Below, piece by piece: positions 34,747 to 44,965 of a DNA stretch of 64,000 nucleotides. The position numbers were made by a program, and so were the translations under genes. Location: assembly GCF_014648195.1 (NCBI RefSeq), contig NZ_BMQQ01000011.1, positions 98,159-162,158 on the forward strand, read 5' to 3'. Below the pieces are notes generated by a model. The model was not told the DNA's origin, did not search any database, and saw nothing but the letters and a program-made list of their open reading frames with translations. Within the stretch, counting starts at the first letter, position 1. Every line of letters starts with the position of its first letter. The stretch is from Streptomyces purpureus (lineage in GTDB: Bacteria; Actinomycetota; Actinomycetes; Streptomycetales; Streptomycetaceae).

Positions 34747-35253
34747 CCCGGCAAGAGGGTTTCCCCGGAACCCCCCGCGGACCGACCCGGCTTCGAGCTG
34801 CCCCTGCTCCTCTTCGCCGGCTTCCGCACCCTCATCGACCGGCTCCACGCCGAACTCGCCCGCCAAGGCCACCCGGACGTCCGCCCCGCCCACGGCTTCG
34901 CCCTCCAGGCCATCGCCGCCGGCGGCCCCGGCGGCGCGACGGCCAGTGACGTCGGGCGGCGGCTCGGCGTCTCCAAGCAGGCCGCCGGCAAGACCGTCGA
35001 CCGGCTCGTCGCCCTCGCCTACGCCGAACGCGCCGACGACCCCGCCGACGCGCGGCGCAAGCTCGTCCGGCTCACCCCGCGTGGGGTCGACGTCCTCACC
35101 CGCTCCGCCGCGATCTTCGACGCACTCCGCGGGCAATGGGCGGCCACCCTCGGCCCGGAACGGCTGGCCGGGATCGAGGACGGCCTGCGGACGGTCGTAC
35201 CGCCCGAGACCGCCTTCCGCCTCGACGCCACCAGCTGGCTCGGCGCCCCCTGA
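34702..35253 (+). CDS. MarR-family transcriptional regulator
   Basis: 183-aa winged-helix regulator: recognition part ATASDVGRRLGVSKQAAGKTVDRLVALAYAERADDPADARRKLVRLTPRG, with the DxRxxxV/L wing. The N-terminal 25 residues (MVDQFDARNVNQVV) are encoded inside the operator-like dyad. ATG 34702 sits seven bases after TAGAAT. No cysteine in the visible N-terminus marks it as OhrR-type. It probably represses itself and the divergent AhpD-like gene. Confidence 0.9.
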   Translation: MVDQFDARNVNQVVDPGKRVSPEPPADRPGFELPLLLFAGFRTLIDRLHAELARQGHPDVRPAHGFALQAIAAGGPGGATASDVGRRLGVSKQAAGKTVDRLVALAYAERADDPADARRKLVRLTPRGVDVLTRSAAIFDALRGQWAATLGPERLAGIEDGLRTVVPPETAFRLDATSWLGAP

Positions 35254-35257
35254 CCGG

Positions 35258-36289
35258 CTAGGCCGGCCCCCGCCCGTACATCCGGGCGATCGACTGCGCG
35301 ACCGTGTCGCCGTACGCGTCCCGGCCCGTCTCGTTCGCCTGGAGGAACCACGGCACCTTCTGGTGCAGCAGCGTCACCATCGACGGCTCCAGCAGACCGC
35401 CGACCGCCCGGTCCGCCCCGTCGCACGCGGTGGACGCCCCGCTCACCGCGTACAGGTCCACGAAGTGGGCGTGGTGCTGCTTCGCCTTCTGCCGCATGAG
35501 GGTGTTCAGCGGCCCCTGCACCTTCGTGTCGAGGAAGGACAGCGCCGCCTCCGGTACGTCCGCCAGCGGCTTCCCACCGTCCGGCAGCTTCGCCCGGCAC
35601 AGCTTCGTGTCCTTCGGTACGAGCCGGGGATAGCCCACCAGGACCACCTTCGCCGACGGGGACTCGCTGCCGATCTCCGAGAACAGCTTGTCGAGGTCCT
35701 TCCCCGTCTCCTCGAAACGGGCCGCCAGCCACGCCTTCCCCGCCCCCCGCGTGAAGTACGCCGTACAGTCCGCCGCCCGGGAGCGGCTGCTCACCGCCTT
35801 GTCCGGCAGCAGCGCCCCCTCCGCGCCGCGCAGCCGCGCCGAGCACTGCTTGAGGATCCGGCCGAGACCGACGGTGTTCGCCCCGAGCCCGGCGACGACC
35901 AGCTCGGTCGACTTCGCGAGGACCTTCTTCTGCGGCTGCGCGGTCATGCCGCCGCCAAGGTCCTGCTCCTCCCAGACGTGGTTGAGCCTCGCCCCGGCGC
36001 AGGCGACGTCCGCGGTGATGTTCAGCAGGATCGCCTGGTCGGCGAGCTGGTCCTCGATGACGTCGGGAAGATTCTCCTGGGCCCGTACGCACGGCAGCCG
36101 GGTCTCGTCGACGGGCGCGATGCCGTACCCGCCGACGAAGGCGTCACCGAGGAAGACCGTCGGGATGGCGGGTGGGTTCGCCTTAGCGGAAGGTGCGGTT
36201 CCGGATGGGGCAGTGAGGGAGGGCGCGGCCGTCGCGAGGGCGACGGCCAGGACGACAGCGGAGATGCCTTTCAGTGCCATGTGACGCAT
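35258..36289 (-). CDS. secreted SGNH-fold protein lacking catalytic residues (pseudoenzyme)
   Basis: 343 aa with a signal peptide (SAVVLAVALATAAPSLTAP). The fold blocks are recognisable: TVFLGDAFVGGYG at 44-56, where active family members have GDS and this has GDA (Ala50 for the nucleophile), VVAGLGANTVGL at 131-142 (GxND becomes GANT), and FLQANETGRDAYG near 315-327, where HPNxxGH would be expected. Six or more cysteines suggest disulfides. Loss of both Ser and His means no classic hydrolase chemistry; a binding or structural role is possible. The start is either 36289 or 36280, and neither has a clear ribosome site. Confidence 0.82.
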   Translation of the reverse strand: MRHMALKGISAVVLAVALATAAPSLTAPSGTAPSAKANPPAIPTVFLGDAFVGGYGIAPVDETRLPCVRAQENLPDVIEDQLADQAILLNITADVACAGARLNHVWEEQDLGGGMTAQPQKKVLAKSTELVVAGLGANTVGLGRILKQCSARLRGAEGALLPDKAVSSRSRAADCTAYFTRGAGKAWLAARFEETGKDLDKLFSEIGSESPSAKVVLVGYPRLVPKDTKLCRAKLPDGGKPLADVPEAALSFLDTKVQGPLNTLMRQKAKQHHAHFVDLYAVSGASTACDGADRAVGGLLEPSMVTLLHQKVPWFLQANETGRDAYGDTVAQSIARMYGRGPA

Positions 36290-36424
36290 TCAAGGCGCAC
36301 ACGCACCGTGATCACCGCTGTTCAAGCCCCTTCTCACCCACCCGAGCGAAGCCGCCCCGCCCAAACCGCCCGGGCCGCAGCCCCGACGCGAAGACGCGAA
36401 CGGCCCGCCCCGCCCGGGCCCACC

Positions 36425-37417
36425 TCACCAGGCAAACGCCTCCGGCGACGGTCCCGGCCCGGGGAAGATCTCGTCAAGGCCGGCCAGCACCTCGTCCGAG
36501 AGCTCCAGTTCCAGGGCGCGCAGCGCGCCGTCCAGCTGCTCGGGCGTACGCGGGCCGACGATCGGGCCGGTGACACCGGGGCGGGTCAGCAGCCAGGCCA
36601 GCGCCGCCTCGCCCGGCGCGAGACCGTGCTTGTCGAGCAGGTCCTCGTACGCCTGGATCCGCGCCCGTGCGGCGGGGTCGGCCAGCGCGTCCGCCGCCCG
36701 GCCGGAGGCGCGGCGGCCGCCCTCGACCTCCTTCTTGATGACTCCGCCGAGCAGGCCGCCGTGGAGCGGGGACCACGGGATCACGCCGAGGCCGTAGTCC
36801 TGGGCAGCGGGGATGACCTCCATCTCGGCGCGCCGCTCGGCGAGGTTGTACAGACACTGCTCGCTGACCAGGCCGACCATCCCCCGGCGCGCCGCTGCCT
36901 CGTTGGCCTGCGCGATCTTGTAGCCGGGGAAGTTCGAGGAGCCCGCGTAGAGGATCTTGCCCTGCTGGATCAGGACGTCGACCGCCTGCCAGATCTCGTC
37001 GAACGGCGTCAGACGGTCGATGTGGTGGAACTGGTAGACGTCGATGTAGTCGGTACGGAGCCGCTTGAGGCTGGCCTCGACACCCCGGCGGATGTTGAGG
37101 GCCGACAGCCTGTCGTGGTTGGGCCAGACCGGCTCGCCGTCGACCGTCATGTTGCCGTAGACCTTGGTGGCCAGCACGGTCTTGTCCCGGCGGCCGTCGC
37201 CCTGGGCGAACCAGCTGCCGATGATCTCCTCGGTCCGGCCCTTGTTCTCGCCCCACCCATACACATTGGCGGTGTCGAAGAAGTTCAGACCCGCGTCGAG
37301 CGCGGCGTCCATGATCGCGTGGCTGGTCGGTTCGTCCGTCTGCGGACCGAAGTTCATCGTGCCGAGGACGAGTCGGCTGACCTTGAGTCCGGTGCGTCCG
37401 AGCTGCGTGTACTCCAT
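36425..37417 (-). CDS. aldo/keto reductase
   Basis: 330-aa NADPH-dependent (beta/alpha)8 oxidoreductase. It has MEYTQLGRTGLKVSRLVLGTMNFG, the catalytic tetrad elements FDTANVYGWGENKG (Asp, Tyr), TKVYGNM (Lys) and YQFHHIDRLTPFDE (His), and C-terminal cofactor residues in VGPRTPEQLDGAL. ATG 37417 gives the family start; an upstream TTG adds three residues. It stands alone in front of the SGNH pseudoenzyme gene with a 135-bp gap. Physiological substrate unknown. Confidence 0.92.
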   Translation of the reverse strand: MEYTQLGRTGLKVSRLVLGTMNFGPQTDEPTSHAIMDAALDAGLNFFDTANVYGWGENKGRTEEIIGSWFAQGDGRRDKTVLATKVYGNMTVDGEPVWPNHDRLSALNIRRGVEASLKRLRTDYIDVYQFHHIDRLTPFDEIWQAVDVLIQQGKILYAGSSNFPGYKIAQANEAAARRGMVGLVSEQCLYNLAERRAEMEVIPAAQDYGLGVIPWSPLHGGLLGGVIKKEVEGGRRASGRAADALADPAARARIQAYEDLLDKHGLAPGEAALAWLLTRPGVTGPIVGPRTPEQLDGALRALELELSDEVLAGLDEIFPGPGPSPEAFAW

Positions 37418-37504
37418 GGCGCACAAGCCAACTGCTTTGAGTCCACTCCAGGCAAGGGCCCTGTCCCAGAGGGCCGCCGGGCCTGCCGGCCGACGCGCAG
37501 GGGC

Positions 37505-37594
37505 CTACTGGCCGACGGCCGCCGCCACGGCGATGATCGCGAACATCAGTACAAGCACACCGGCCATGATCCGGTTTCGGGTCTTCGGGTCCAC
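37505..37594 (-). CDS. 29-aa single-span membrane protein
   Basis: Very short frame from GTG 37594 to TAG 37505. The protein has a charged head (VDPKTRNRIM) and one hydrophobic helix (AGVLVLMFAIIAVAAAV) ending GQ. CGAAGGG lies a few bases before the GTG. Streptomyces genomes carry conserved tiny membrane proteins of this form, so I believe it is real. Function unknown; it lies between the AKR and ThpR genes on the same strand. Confidence 0.6.
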   Translation of the reverse strand: MDPKTRNRIMAGVLVLMFAIIAVAAAVGQ

Positions 37595-37603
37595 CCTTCG
37601 AGG

Positions 37604-38173
37604 TTAACCCGCGCCCTTCAGCGGCCAGGAACCGACCGTCTCGTACCGCGGCTGCTCCCCCGCCACGCCCCGTACGGGAAGGTTGCTGCGCACCAGCGCC
37701 AGCTCGGAGACCTGCCAGCGGGTGCCCTCGAAGGAGGCGAGCGCGGCGACGAAGGGCCGCAGGTCGGTGTGGTCGCGGCTGCGGGCCAGGGTGAGGTGAG
37801 CCTGGTAGCGGCGGTGCTCGTCCATCGGGACGCCCGAGCGGCGGGCCGCGGCGTCGGCGCGTTCGGCGAGCAGGCGCAGCTCGTCGAGGCCGCCGGCCGC
37901 GCCCGCCCACAGGGCCCGGCGGCCGAAGTGGCCGCCGCCGTGGACGCGGAGGGGGAAGGGGTCGGTGCGGTGGGCGGCGCGGGCGAGGCGTTCATGGAGT
38001 TCGGGCAGGAGCTCGTCGTCCACCTCGCCCATGAACGCCAGGGTGAAGTGCCAGCCCGGCCGTCCGGTCCAGCGCAGCCCCTCCGCGCCGGGCAGTCCCC
38101 TGAGCCGGTCGACGACGTGCCCCACCTCGGTCAGCTGCGCCGGAGGCGGCAGTACGGCAGCGAAAAGCCTCAT
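37604..38173 (-). CDS. thpR: RNA 2',3'-cyclic phosphodiesterase (2H family)
   Basis: 189-aa 2H phosphoesterase that opens 2',3'-cyclic phosphates (formerly 2'-5' RNA ligase). Both signature motifs are present: HFTLAF near residue 42 and HLTLAR near 122. It begins MRLFAAVLPPPAQL, the usual N-terminus. ATG 38173 is preceded by CAGACT seven bases upstream, so it may be leaderless. It is followed 9 nt later by the tiny membrane protein gene on the same strand. Confidence 0.93.
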   Translation of the reverse strand: MRLFAAVLPPPAQLTEVGHVVDRLRGLPGAEGLRWTGRPGWHFTLAFMGEVDDELLPELHERLARAAHRTDPFPLRVHGGGHFGRRALWAGAAGGLDELRLLAERADAAARRSGVPMDEHRRYQAHLTLARSRDHTDLRPFVAALASFEGTRWQVSELALVRSNLPVRGVAGEQPRYETVGSWPLKGAG

Positions 38174-38261
38174 GACACGAGTCTGGCAGCACCGGCCCCA
38201 CCGGTGGAGGGGGTCTCCCCCGCCCCCGGTGGTGCCGCCACCCGCCGACCACCGGGCCGCC

Positions 38262-38331
38262 GTCACGCCGCGGTCGCCGGCTTCCCGAGCCGTGCCCTGC
38301 CGGGTGCGTCACGCCACGGTCGCCGGCTTCC
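38262..38331. repeat. 24-bp direct repeat between thpR and the MFS gene
   Basis: Copies at 38262-38285 and 38308-38331 differ at one position and end against the stop codon of the MFS gene. Significance unknown. Confidence 0.75.
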
Positions 38332-39651
38332 TCATGCCGCGGGTATCAGCTTCCGTCTCTCCACGAAGCGGACCTCGGGATGCCCCCGGCGCCAGCCCAC
38401 CGCGACCTTCAGGCCGCCCACCCGGGCCAGGACCAGACCGACGGTGACGGCCGCCGCCAGCGAGATCAGACCGCCCGCGGCGAAGCCGACGCGAGGGCCG
38501 TACGTGTCCGTGATCCAGCCGAAGAGCGGGGCCCCGAGCGGCGTACCGCCGGTGAAGACCATCATGAACAGGCTCATCACCCGGCCCCGCATCGCGGGGT
38601 CCGTCGCCATCTGGACGCTGGAGTTCGCCGTGACGTTGACGGTCAGGCCGAACATGCCGATCGGGACCATCAGCGCCGCGAAGAGCCAGAAGGACGGTGC
38701 GAACGCGGTCACGATCTCCAGGAGGCCGAACAGCGCCGCCGCGCCGACCAGCAGCCGCAGCCGGGAGGCGCCCCTGCGGGCGGCGAGCAGGGCGCCGGCC
38801 AGGGAGCCGGTCGCCATCAGGGTGTTGAGCAGGCCGTACGTGCTGGCCTCGCCGTGGAAGACGTCGTCGACGAAGGCGGAGAGCCAGATCGGGAAGTTGA
38901 ACCCGAAGGTGCCGATGAAGCCGACGAGGACTATGGGCCAGATCAGCTCGGGGTGGGCGGAGACGTACTTCAGGCCTTCCCTGAGCTGGCCCTTGCCGCG
39001 CGGGGCCCGCTCGACCTTGTGCAGTTCGGACGTACGCATCATCAGCAGCCCGACGACGGGCGCGAGGAACGACAGGCCGTTGAGCAGGAACGCGTAGCCG
39101 CTGCCGACGGCGGTGATGAGGACACCGGCGACGGCGGGGCCGACGAGCCGCGCGGACTGGAAGTTGGCCGAGTTGAGGCTGACGGCGTTGGCGAGGTCCT
39201 TGGGGCCGACCATCTCGGCGACGAACGCCTGGCGGGCGGGGTTGTCGACGACGGTGACGAGGCCGGTGACGAAGGCGGTGGCGTAGACGTGCCAGACCTC
39301 GACATGGCCGCTGAGGGTGAGGACGGCCAGGGCGAGCCCGGCCAGGCCCATCGCGGACTGGGTGAACAGCAGCAGCGGCCGCTTGGGCAGCCGGTCGGCG
39401 AGGACGCCGCCGTACAGCCCGAAGAGCAGCATCGGCAGGAACTGCAGCGCGATGGTGATGCCCACCGCGGAGGCGGATCCGGTGATGCTGAGGACCAGCC
39501 AGTCCTGGGCGATGCGCTGCATCCAGGTGCCGGTGTTGGAGACGACTTGCCCGCTTGCGAAGAGCCGGTAGTTACGGCTCCTGAGCGAACTGAACATGGA
39601 AGTAGGTGCGGTCGGTGCGGGGGCGGAGTCTGCTCCGGGTCCCGTACTCAA
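38332..39651 (-). CDS. MFS transporter
   Basis: 439-aa exporter of the enterobactin-exporter/MFS_3 type with 12 hydrophobic segments. Motif A appears as LYGGVLADRLPKRPLLL and the middle as AFVTGLVTVVDNPARQAFVAEMVG. The TTG start at 39651 follows AGGAGG; ATG 39597 (MFSSLRSRNYRLF) is the family core start and an alternative. It lies 27 nt after a MarR gene on the same strand, so it is probably a MarR-controlled drug or metabolite exporter. Confidence 0.92.
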   Translation of the reverse strand: MSTGPGADSAPAPTAPTSMFSSLRSRNYRLFASGQVVSNTGTWMQRIAQDWLVLSITGSASAVGITIALQFLPMLLFGLYGGVLADRLPKRPLLLFTQSAMGLAGLALAVLTLSGHVEVWHVYATAFVTGLVTVVDNPARQAFVAEMVGPKDLANAVSLNSANFQSARLVGPAVAGVLITAVGSGYAFLLNGLSFLAPVVGLLMMRTSELHKVERAPRGKGQLREGLKYVSAHPELIWPIVLVGFIGTFGFNFPIWLSAFVDDVFHGEASTYGLLNTLMATGSLAGALLAARRGASRLRLLVGAAALFGLLEIVTAFAPSFWLFAALMVPIGMFGLTVNVTANSSVQMATDPAMRGRVMSLFMMVFTGGTPLGAPLFGWITDTYGPRVGFAAGGLISLAAAVTVGLVLARVGGLKVAVGWRRGHPEVRFVERRKLIPAA

Positions 39652-39678
39652 AAGGGGTCGCCTCCTTGGCGTCTTACG

Positions 39679-40143
39679 TCATGACAGATGTGCGAGCTTC
39701 TCCAGCACGGGGGCGGCGGCGCGCAGCTTGGCCCACTCGTCCTCGTCCAGGCCCTCGGCGAGGGTGGCCAGCCAGGCGTTCCGCCGGCGGCGGGACTCTT
39801 CGAGCATGGCCTCGGCCCGCTCGGTCTGGGTGACCACCTTCTGCCGGCGGTCGTCGGGGTGCGGCTCCAGCCGGACCAGTCCCTTCGCTTCGAGCAGCGC
39901 GACGATACGAGTCATCGACGGCGGCTGGACATGCTCCTTGCGGGCCAGCTCGCCGGGGGTGGCTGAGCTGCACATCGAGAGGGTGCCGAGCACCGACATC
40001 TCGGTGGGGCTCAGCGACTCGTCGACTCGCTGGTGCTTCAGGCGCCGGCTCAGCCGCATGACGGCCGAGCGGAGGGAGTTCACGGCAGCGGTGTCGATGG
40101 CGTCGCCGTGGGACAGATCTGGCATGTCTTTAGGATAACTCAT
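39679..40143 (-). CDS. MarR-family transcriptional regulator
   Basis: 154 aa. Winged helix with LSPTEMSVLGTLSMCSSATPGELARKEHVQPPSMTRIVALLEAKGLVRLEPHPDDRRQKVV. It starts at ATG 40143; ATG 40125 is an in-frame alternative. The start region overlaps two interleaved inverted repeats, indicating autoregulation. The MFS gene follows at 27 nt and is its likely target. The inducer may be the exported compound. Confidence 0.93.
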   Translation of the reverse strand: MSYPKDMPDLSHGDAIDTAAVNSLRSAVMRLSRRLKHQRVDESLSPTEMSVLGTLSMCSSATPGELARKEHVQPPSMTRIVALLEAKGLVRLEPHPDDRRQKVVTQTERAEAMLEESRRRRNAWLATLAEGLDEDEWAKLRAAAPVLEKLAHLS

Positions 40144-40167
40144 TACTCTCGCTAAAGACCAATGAGT
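40126..40167. promoter_or_regulatory. interleaved inverted repeats, candidate MarR operator
   Basis: GTCTTTAG (40126-40133) pairs with CTAAAGAC (40152-40159), and ACTCATT (40138-40144) with AATGAGT (40161-40167). The AT-rich dyads cover the marR start and upstream region. Confidence 0.7.
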
Positions 40168-40268
40168 ATGTGGCGCCGCCCGGTTTCCTTCGGAACTATC
40201 ACCCGAAGGAGTGAGCCGGGTCCGGAAAGTGACGCATCCGGGCGCCGGCTGCGGCGAACCTGACAGAC

Positions 40269-40451
40269 ATGGGATCGACAGTGCTCAGCCTGCGCATAGA
40301 TGGTGAGCTGCTCGACCGGCTCCGGGGGCATGCCGCCAAACGCGGAATGAGCGTCCAGGACTATGTGGTCCGGACGCTCATGCGCGACGACTTCGACGAG
40401 CGGTTCAAGACCGCCGTGGACGAAACCGAGAAGTTCTACGGTCTGAGGTGA
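40269..40451 (+). CDS. small ribbon-helix-helix-like protein
   Basis: 60 aa. STVLSLRIDGELLDRLRGHAAKRGMSVQDYVVRTLMRDDF has the beta-helix-helix pattern of CopG/Arc DNA-binding proteins, followed by a short acidic/aromatic tail. No toxin gene lies next to it, so it is not obviously an antitoxin; a solitary transcription factor is as likely. It is flanked by the marR promoter region and the convergent permease gene. No clear ribosome site is seen. Confidence 0.75.
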   Translation: MGSTVLSLRIDGELLDRLRGHAAKRGMSVQDYVVRTLMRDDFDERFKTAVDETEKFYGLR

Positions 40452-40475
40452 GGCGTGAGGCCTGAGTGAGGCGGC

Positions 40476-41927
40476 TTACGTGAGGCCGAGCGCCGGCATC
40501 GCGTAGTAGAAGACGAACACCGCCGAGACGACGTACATCGCCGCCGGGACCTCCCGGCCGCGGCCGGCCGCCAGCCGCAGCACGGCGAAGGCGATGAAGC
40601 CGATGCCGATGCCGTTGGTGATCGAGTACGTGAACGGCATCATCACCATCGCCAGGAACGCGGGGACGGCGATCGTGAAGTCGCTCCAGTCGATGTCCTT
40701 GATCGACCCGGCCAGGATCAGGAAGCCGACCGCGAGCAGCGCGGGGGTGGCCGCCTGGGACGGGACCATCGTGGCGAGCGGGGTGAGGAAGAGCGCCACG
40801 GAGAACAGCGCACCGGTGACGACGGACGCGAGTCCCGTACGGGCCCCCTCGCCGACGCCGGCCGTGGACTCCACGAAGCAGGTGGTGGCCGAGGAGGAGG
40901 TGCCGCCGCCGGAGGCGACCGCGAGGCCGTCCACCAGCAGGACCTTGTTGATGCCGGGGAAGTTGCCGTCCTTGTCGATCAGCTTGGCCTCGTCGCCGAC
41001 GCCGAGGATCGTGCCCATCGCGTCGAAGAAGCAGGACAGCAGGACGGTGAAGACGAAGAGGCAGCCGGTGAGCAGGCCGACCTTCTCGAAGCCGCCGAAC
41101 AGGCTGGCCTCGCCGACCAGACCGAAGTCGGGCGAGGCGACGGGGTTGCCGGGCCACTTCGGGTTGGTCAGGCCCCAGGACGGGACCTTCGCGACGGCGT
41201 TGATCACCATCGCGACGACCGTCATCACGACGATGGAGATCAGGATCGCGCCGGGCACCTTGCGGATGATCAGCGCGAGGGTGAGCAGCGTGCCCAGGAT
41301 GAAGACGAGGACCGGCCAGCCGCCGAGGTGGCCGTCGGCACCGAGCTGGAGCGGCACGGTGGTGTGGGCGGCGTCCGGGATGCGGGAGACGAAGCCGGAG
41401 TCGACCAGGCCGATGAGCATGATGAACAGGCCGATGCCGATCGCGATGCCCTTGCGCAGGCCGACCGGGACGGCGTTCATCACCCGCTCGCGCAGGCCGG
41501 TCGCGACGAGCAGCATCACGACGAGGCCGGCGATGACGACCATGCCCATCGCGTCCGCCCAGGACATCCGGGGCGCGAGCTGGAGCGCGACGACGGTGTT
41601 GACGCCGAGGCCGGCGGCGAGCGCGATCGGGACGTTGCCGATGACGCCCATGAGGAGCGTCGAGAAGGCGGCGGTGAGGACGGTCGCGGTCACGAGCTGG
41701 CCGCCGTCGAGCTGGTGCCCGTACATGTCCTTGGCGCTGCCGAGGATGATCGGGTTCAGCACGATGATGTAGGCCATCGCGAAGAAGGTGGCGAAGCCAC
41801 CACGGACCTCACGGCCGACGGTGGAGCCGCGCTCGGAGATCCTGAAGTAGCGGTCGATGCCGGAGACGGGACCCTGGGGGCCGCTGGGCTCCGGGGAGGT
41901 GGCCTTGGCGGTGGCCATGGTGCTCAT
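40476..41927 (-). CDS. NCS2-family (AzgA-type) purine permease
   Basis: 483-aa integral membrane protein with 12-14 hydrophobic segments. It has FAMAYIIVLNPIILG near the N-terminus, AAGLGVNTVVALQ, FDAMGTILGVGDEA and GGGTSSSATTCFVESTAGVGEGARTGLAS, all typical of the AzgA/PbuG hypoxanthine-guanine-adenine subgroup. ATG 41927 follows AGAGGAA. It imports a purine by proton symport. Gene order gives no further clue; it is monocistronic. Confidence 0.92.
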   Translation of the reverse strand: MSTMATAKATSPEPSGPQGPVSGIDRYFRISERGSTVGREVRGGFATFFAMAYIIVLNPIILGSAKDMYGHQLDGGQLVTATVLTAAFSTLLMGVIGNVPIALAAGLGVNTVVALQLAPRMSWADAMGMVVIAGLVVMLLVATGLRERVMNAVPVGLRKGIAIGIGLFIMLIGLVDSGFVSRIPDAAHTTVPLQLGADGHLGGWPVLVFILGTLLTLALIIRKVPGAILISIVVMTVVAMVINAVAKVPSWGLTNPKWPGNPVASPDFGLVGEASLFGGFEKVGLLTGCLFVFTVLLSCFFDAMGTILGVGDEAKLIDKDGNFPGINKVLLVDGLAVASGGGTSSSATTCFVESTAGVGEGARTGLASVVTGALFSVALFLTPLATMVPSQAATPALLAVGFLILAGSIKDIDWSDFTIAVPAFLAMVMMPFTYSITNGIGIGFIAFAVLRLAAGRGREVPAAMYVVSAVFVFYYAMPALGLT

Positions 41928-42072
41928 GGGGTTCCTCTGCGGAGATGGTGTCCATTTGGCGGTTCATACGAAGGAAACCCGCCTGAGGCAAACCGTTTCA
42001 GTATGAACACATGAACGAAGAGGAGTCCATCTCCGCGCGTAGATCCCATTTCTGGCCGCCTAGACTTGGGCC

Positions 42073-42351
42073 ATGGCCAAATGGACCCCCACGCACGAGG
42101 CGCCCGAGCCCCTGGAGGGGCCCGTCGTCGCCACCATCACCGGCGGCACGATCCTGTGGTTCGTCCTCTTCCTGGTGCAGGTCCCCTTCTACGGCTGGTT
42201 CGACGACCGCGACGCCACCTGGTGGGTGTGGACCTGCCTGGCCGGCGCCGGGCTCGGGCTCATCGGCATCTGGTACGTACGCAAGCGGGACGCCGCGATC
42301 AAGCGCGACGCGGCGCTCAAGGCCGCCGCGGCGGAGTCCGACCGCGTGTAG
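42073..42351 (+). CDS. DUF2530 membrane protein
   Basis: 92 aa with two hydrophobic segments (VVATITGGTILWFVLFLVQVPF and WWVWTCLAGAGLGLIGIWYV) and a charged C-terminal helix. It matches DUF2530, an actinobacterial family of unknown function. The ATG is six bases after TAGACT with no Shine-Dalgarno, so the mRNA is probably leaderless. It is in line with the P-type ATPase gene 88 bp downstream, which has its own -10-like hexamer. Confidence 0.88.
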   Translation: MAKWTPTHEAPEPLEGPVVATITGGTILWFVLFLVQVPFYGWFDDRDATWWVWTCLAGAGLGLIGIWYVRKRDAAIKRDAALKAAAAESDRV

Positions 42352-42439
42352 TGCCTGGGGACCATTCCCGTCCTACCCCGGTCTGATCTTCCGCCCGCTC
42401 GGGGGGTGAACGCGCCCCTCCGGTCGTACCGTCGGAACC

Positions 42440-44851
<2,412 letters not shown>

Positions 44852-44882
44852 ATCCCCGGTGAAAGCGGGGTGGTGGGTGATC

Positions 44883-44938
44883 TACCCTGTGCCCACAGCG
44901 TTCGCTGTGACACCTGCGGGCGGAGTTCCGCCGCAGGT
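44883..44938 (+). promoter_or_regulatory. promoter/leader elements of the secreted-protein gene
   Basis: TACCCT at 44883-44888 may be a -10. Next come a dyad CACAGCG-TT-CGCTGTG (44894-44909) and a hairpin ACCTGCGG...CCGCAGGT (44912-44938) with further pairing inside. They lie 28-83 nt before the start codon and could control transcription or translation. Confidence 0.5.
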
Positions 44939-44965
44939 CGCTGAGGGTGGGGAGATCCGCGAGAG

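Noticed and set aside
34739..39097. 1452-codon open frame on the plus strand
   Set aside because: Covers five recognisable genes in other frames; composition without hydrophobic core pattern.
40269..40451. Toxin-antitoxin pair
   Set aside because: The RHH protein has no adjacent toxin-sized gene.
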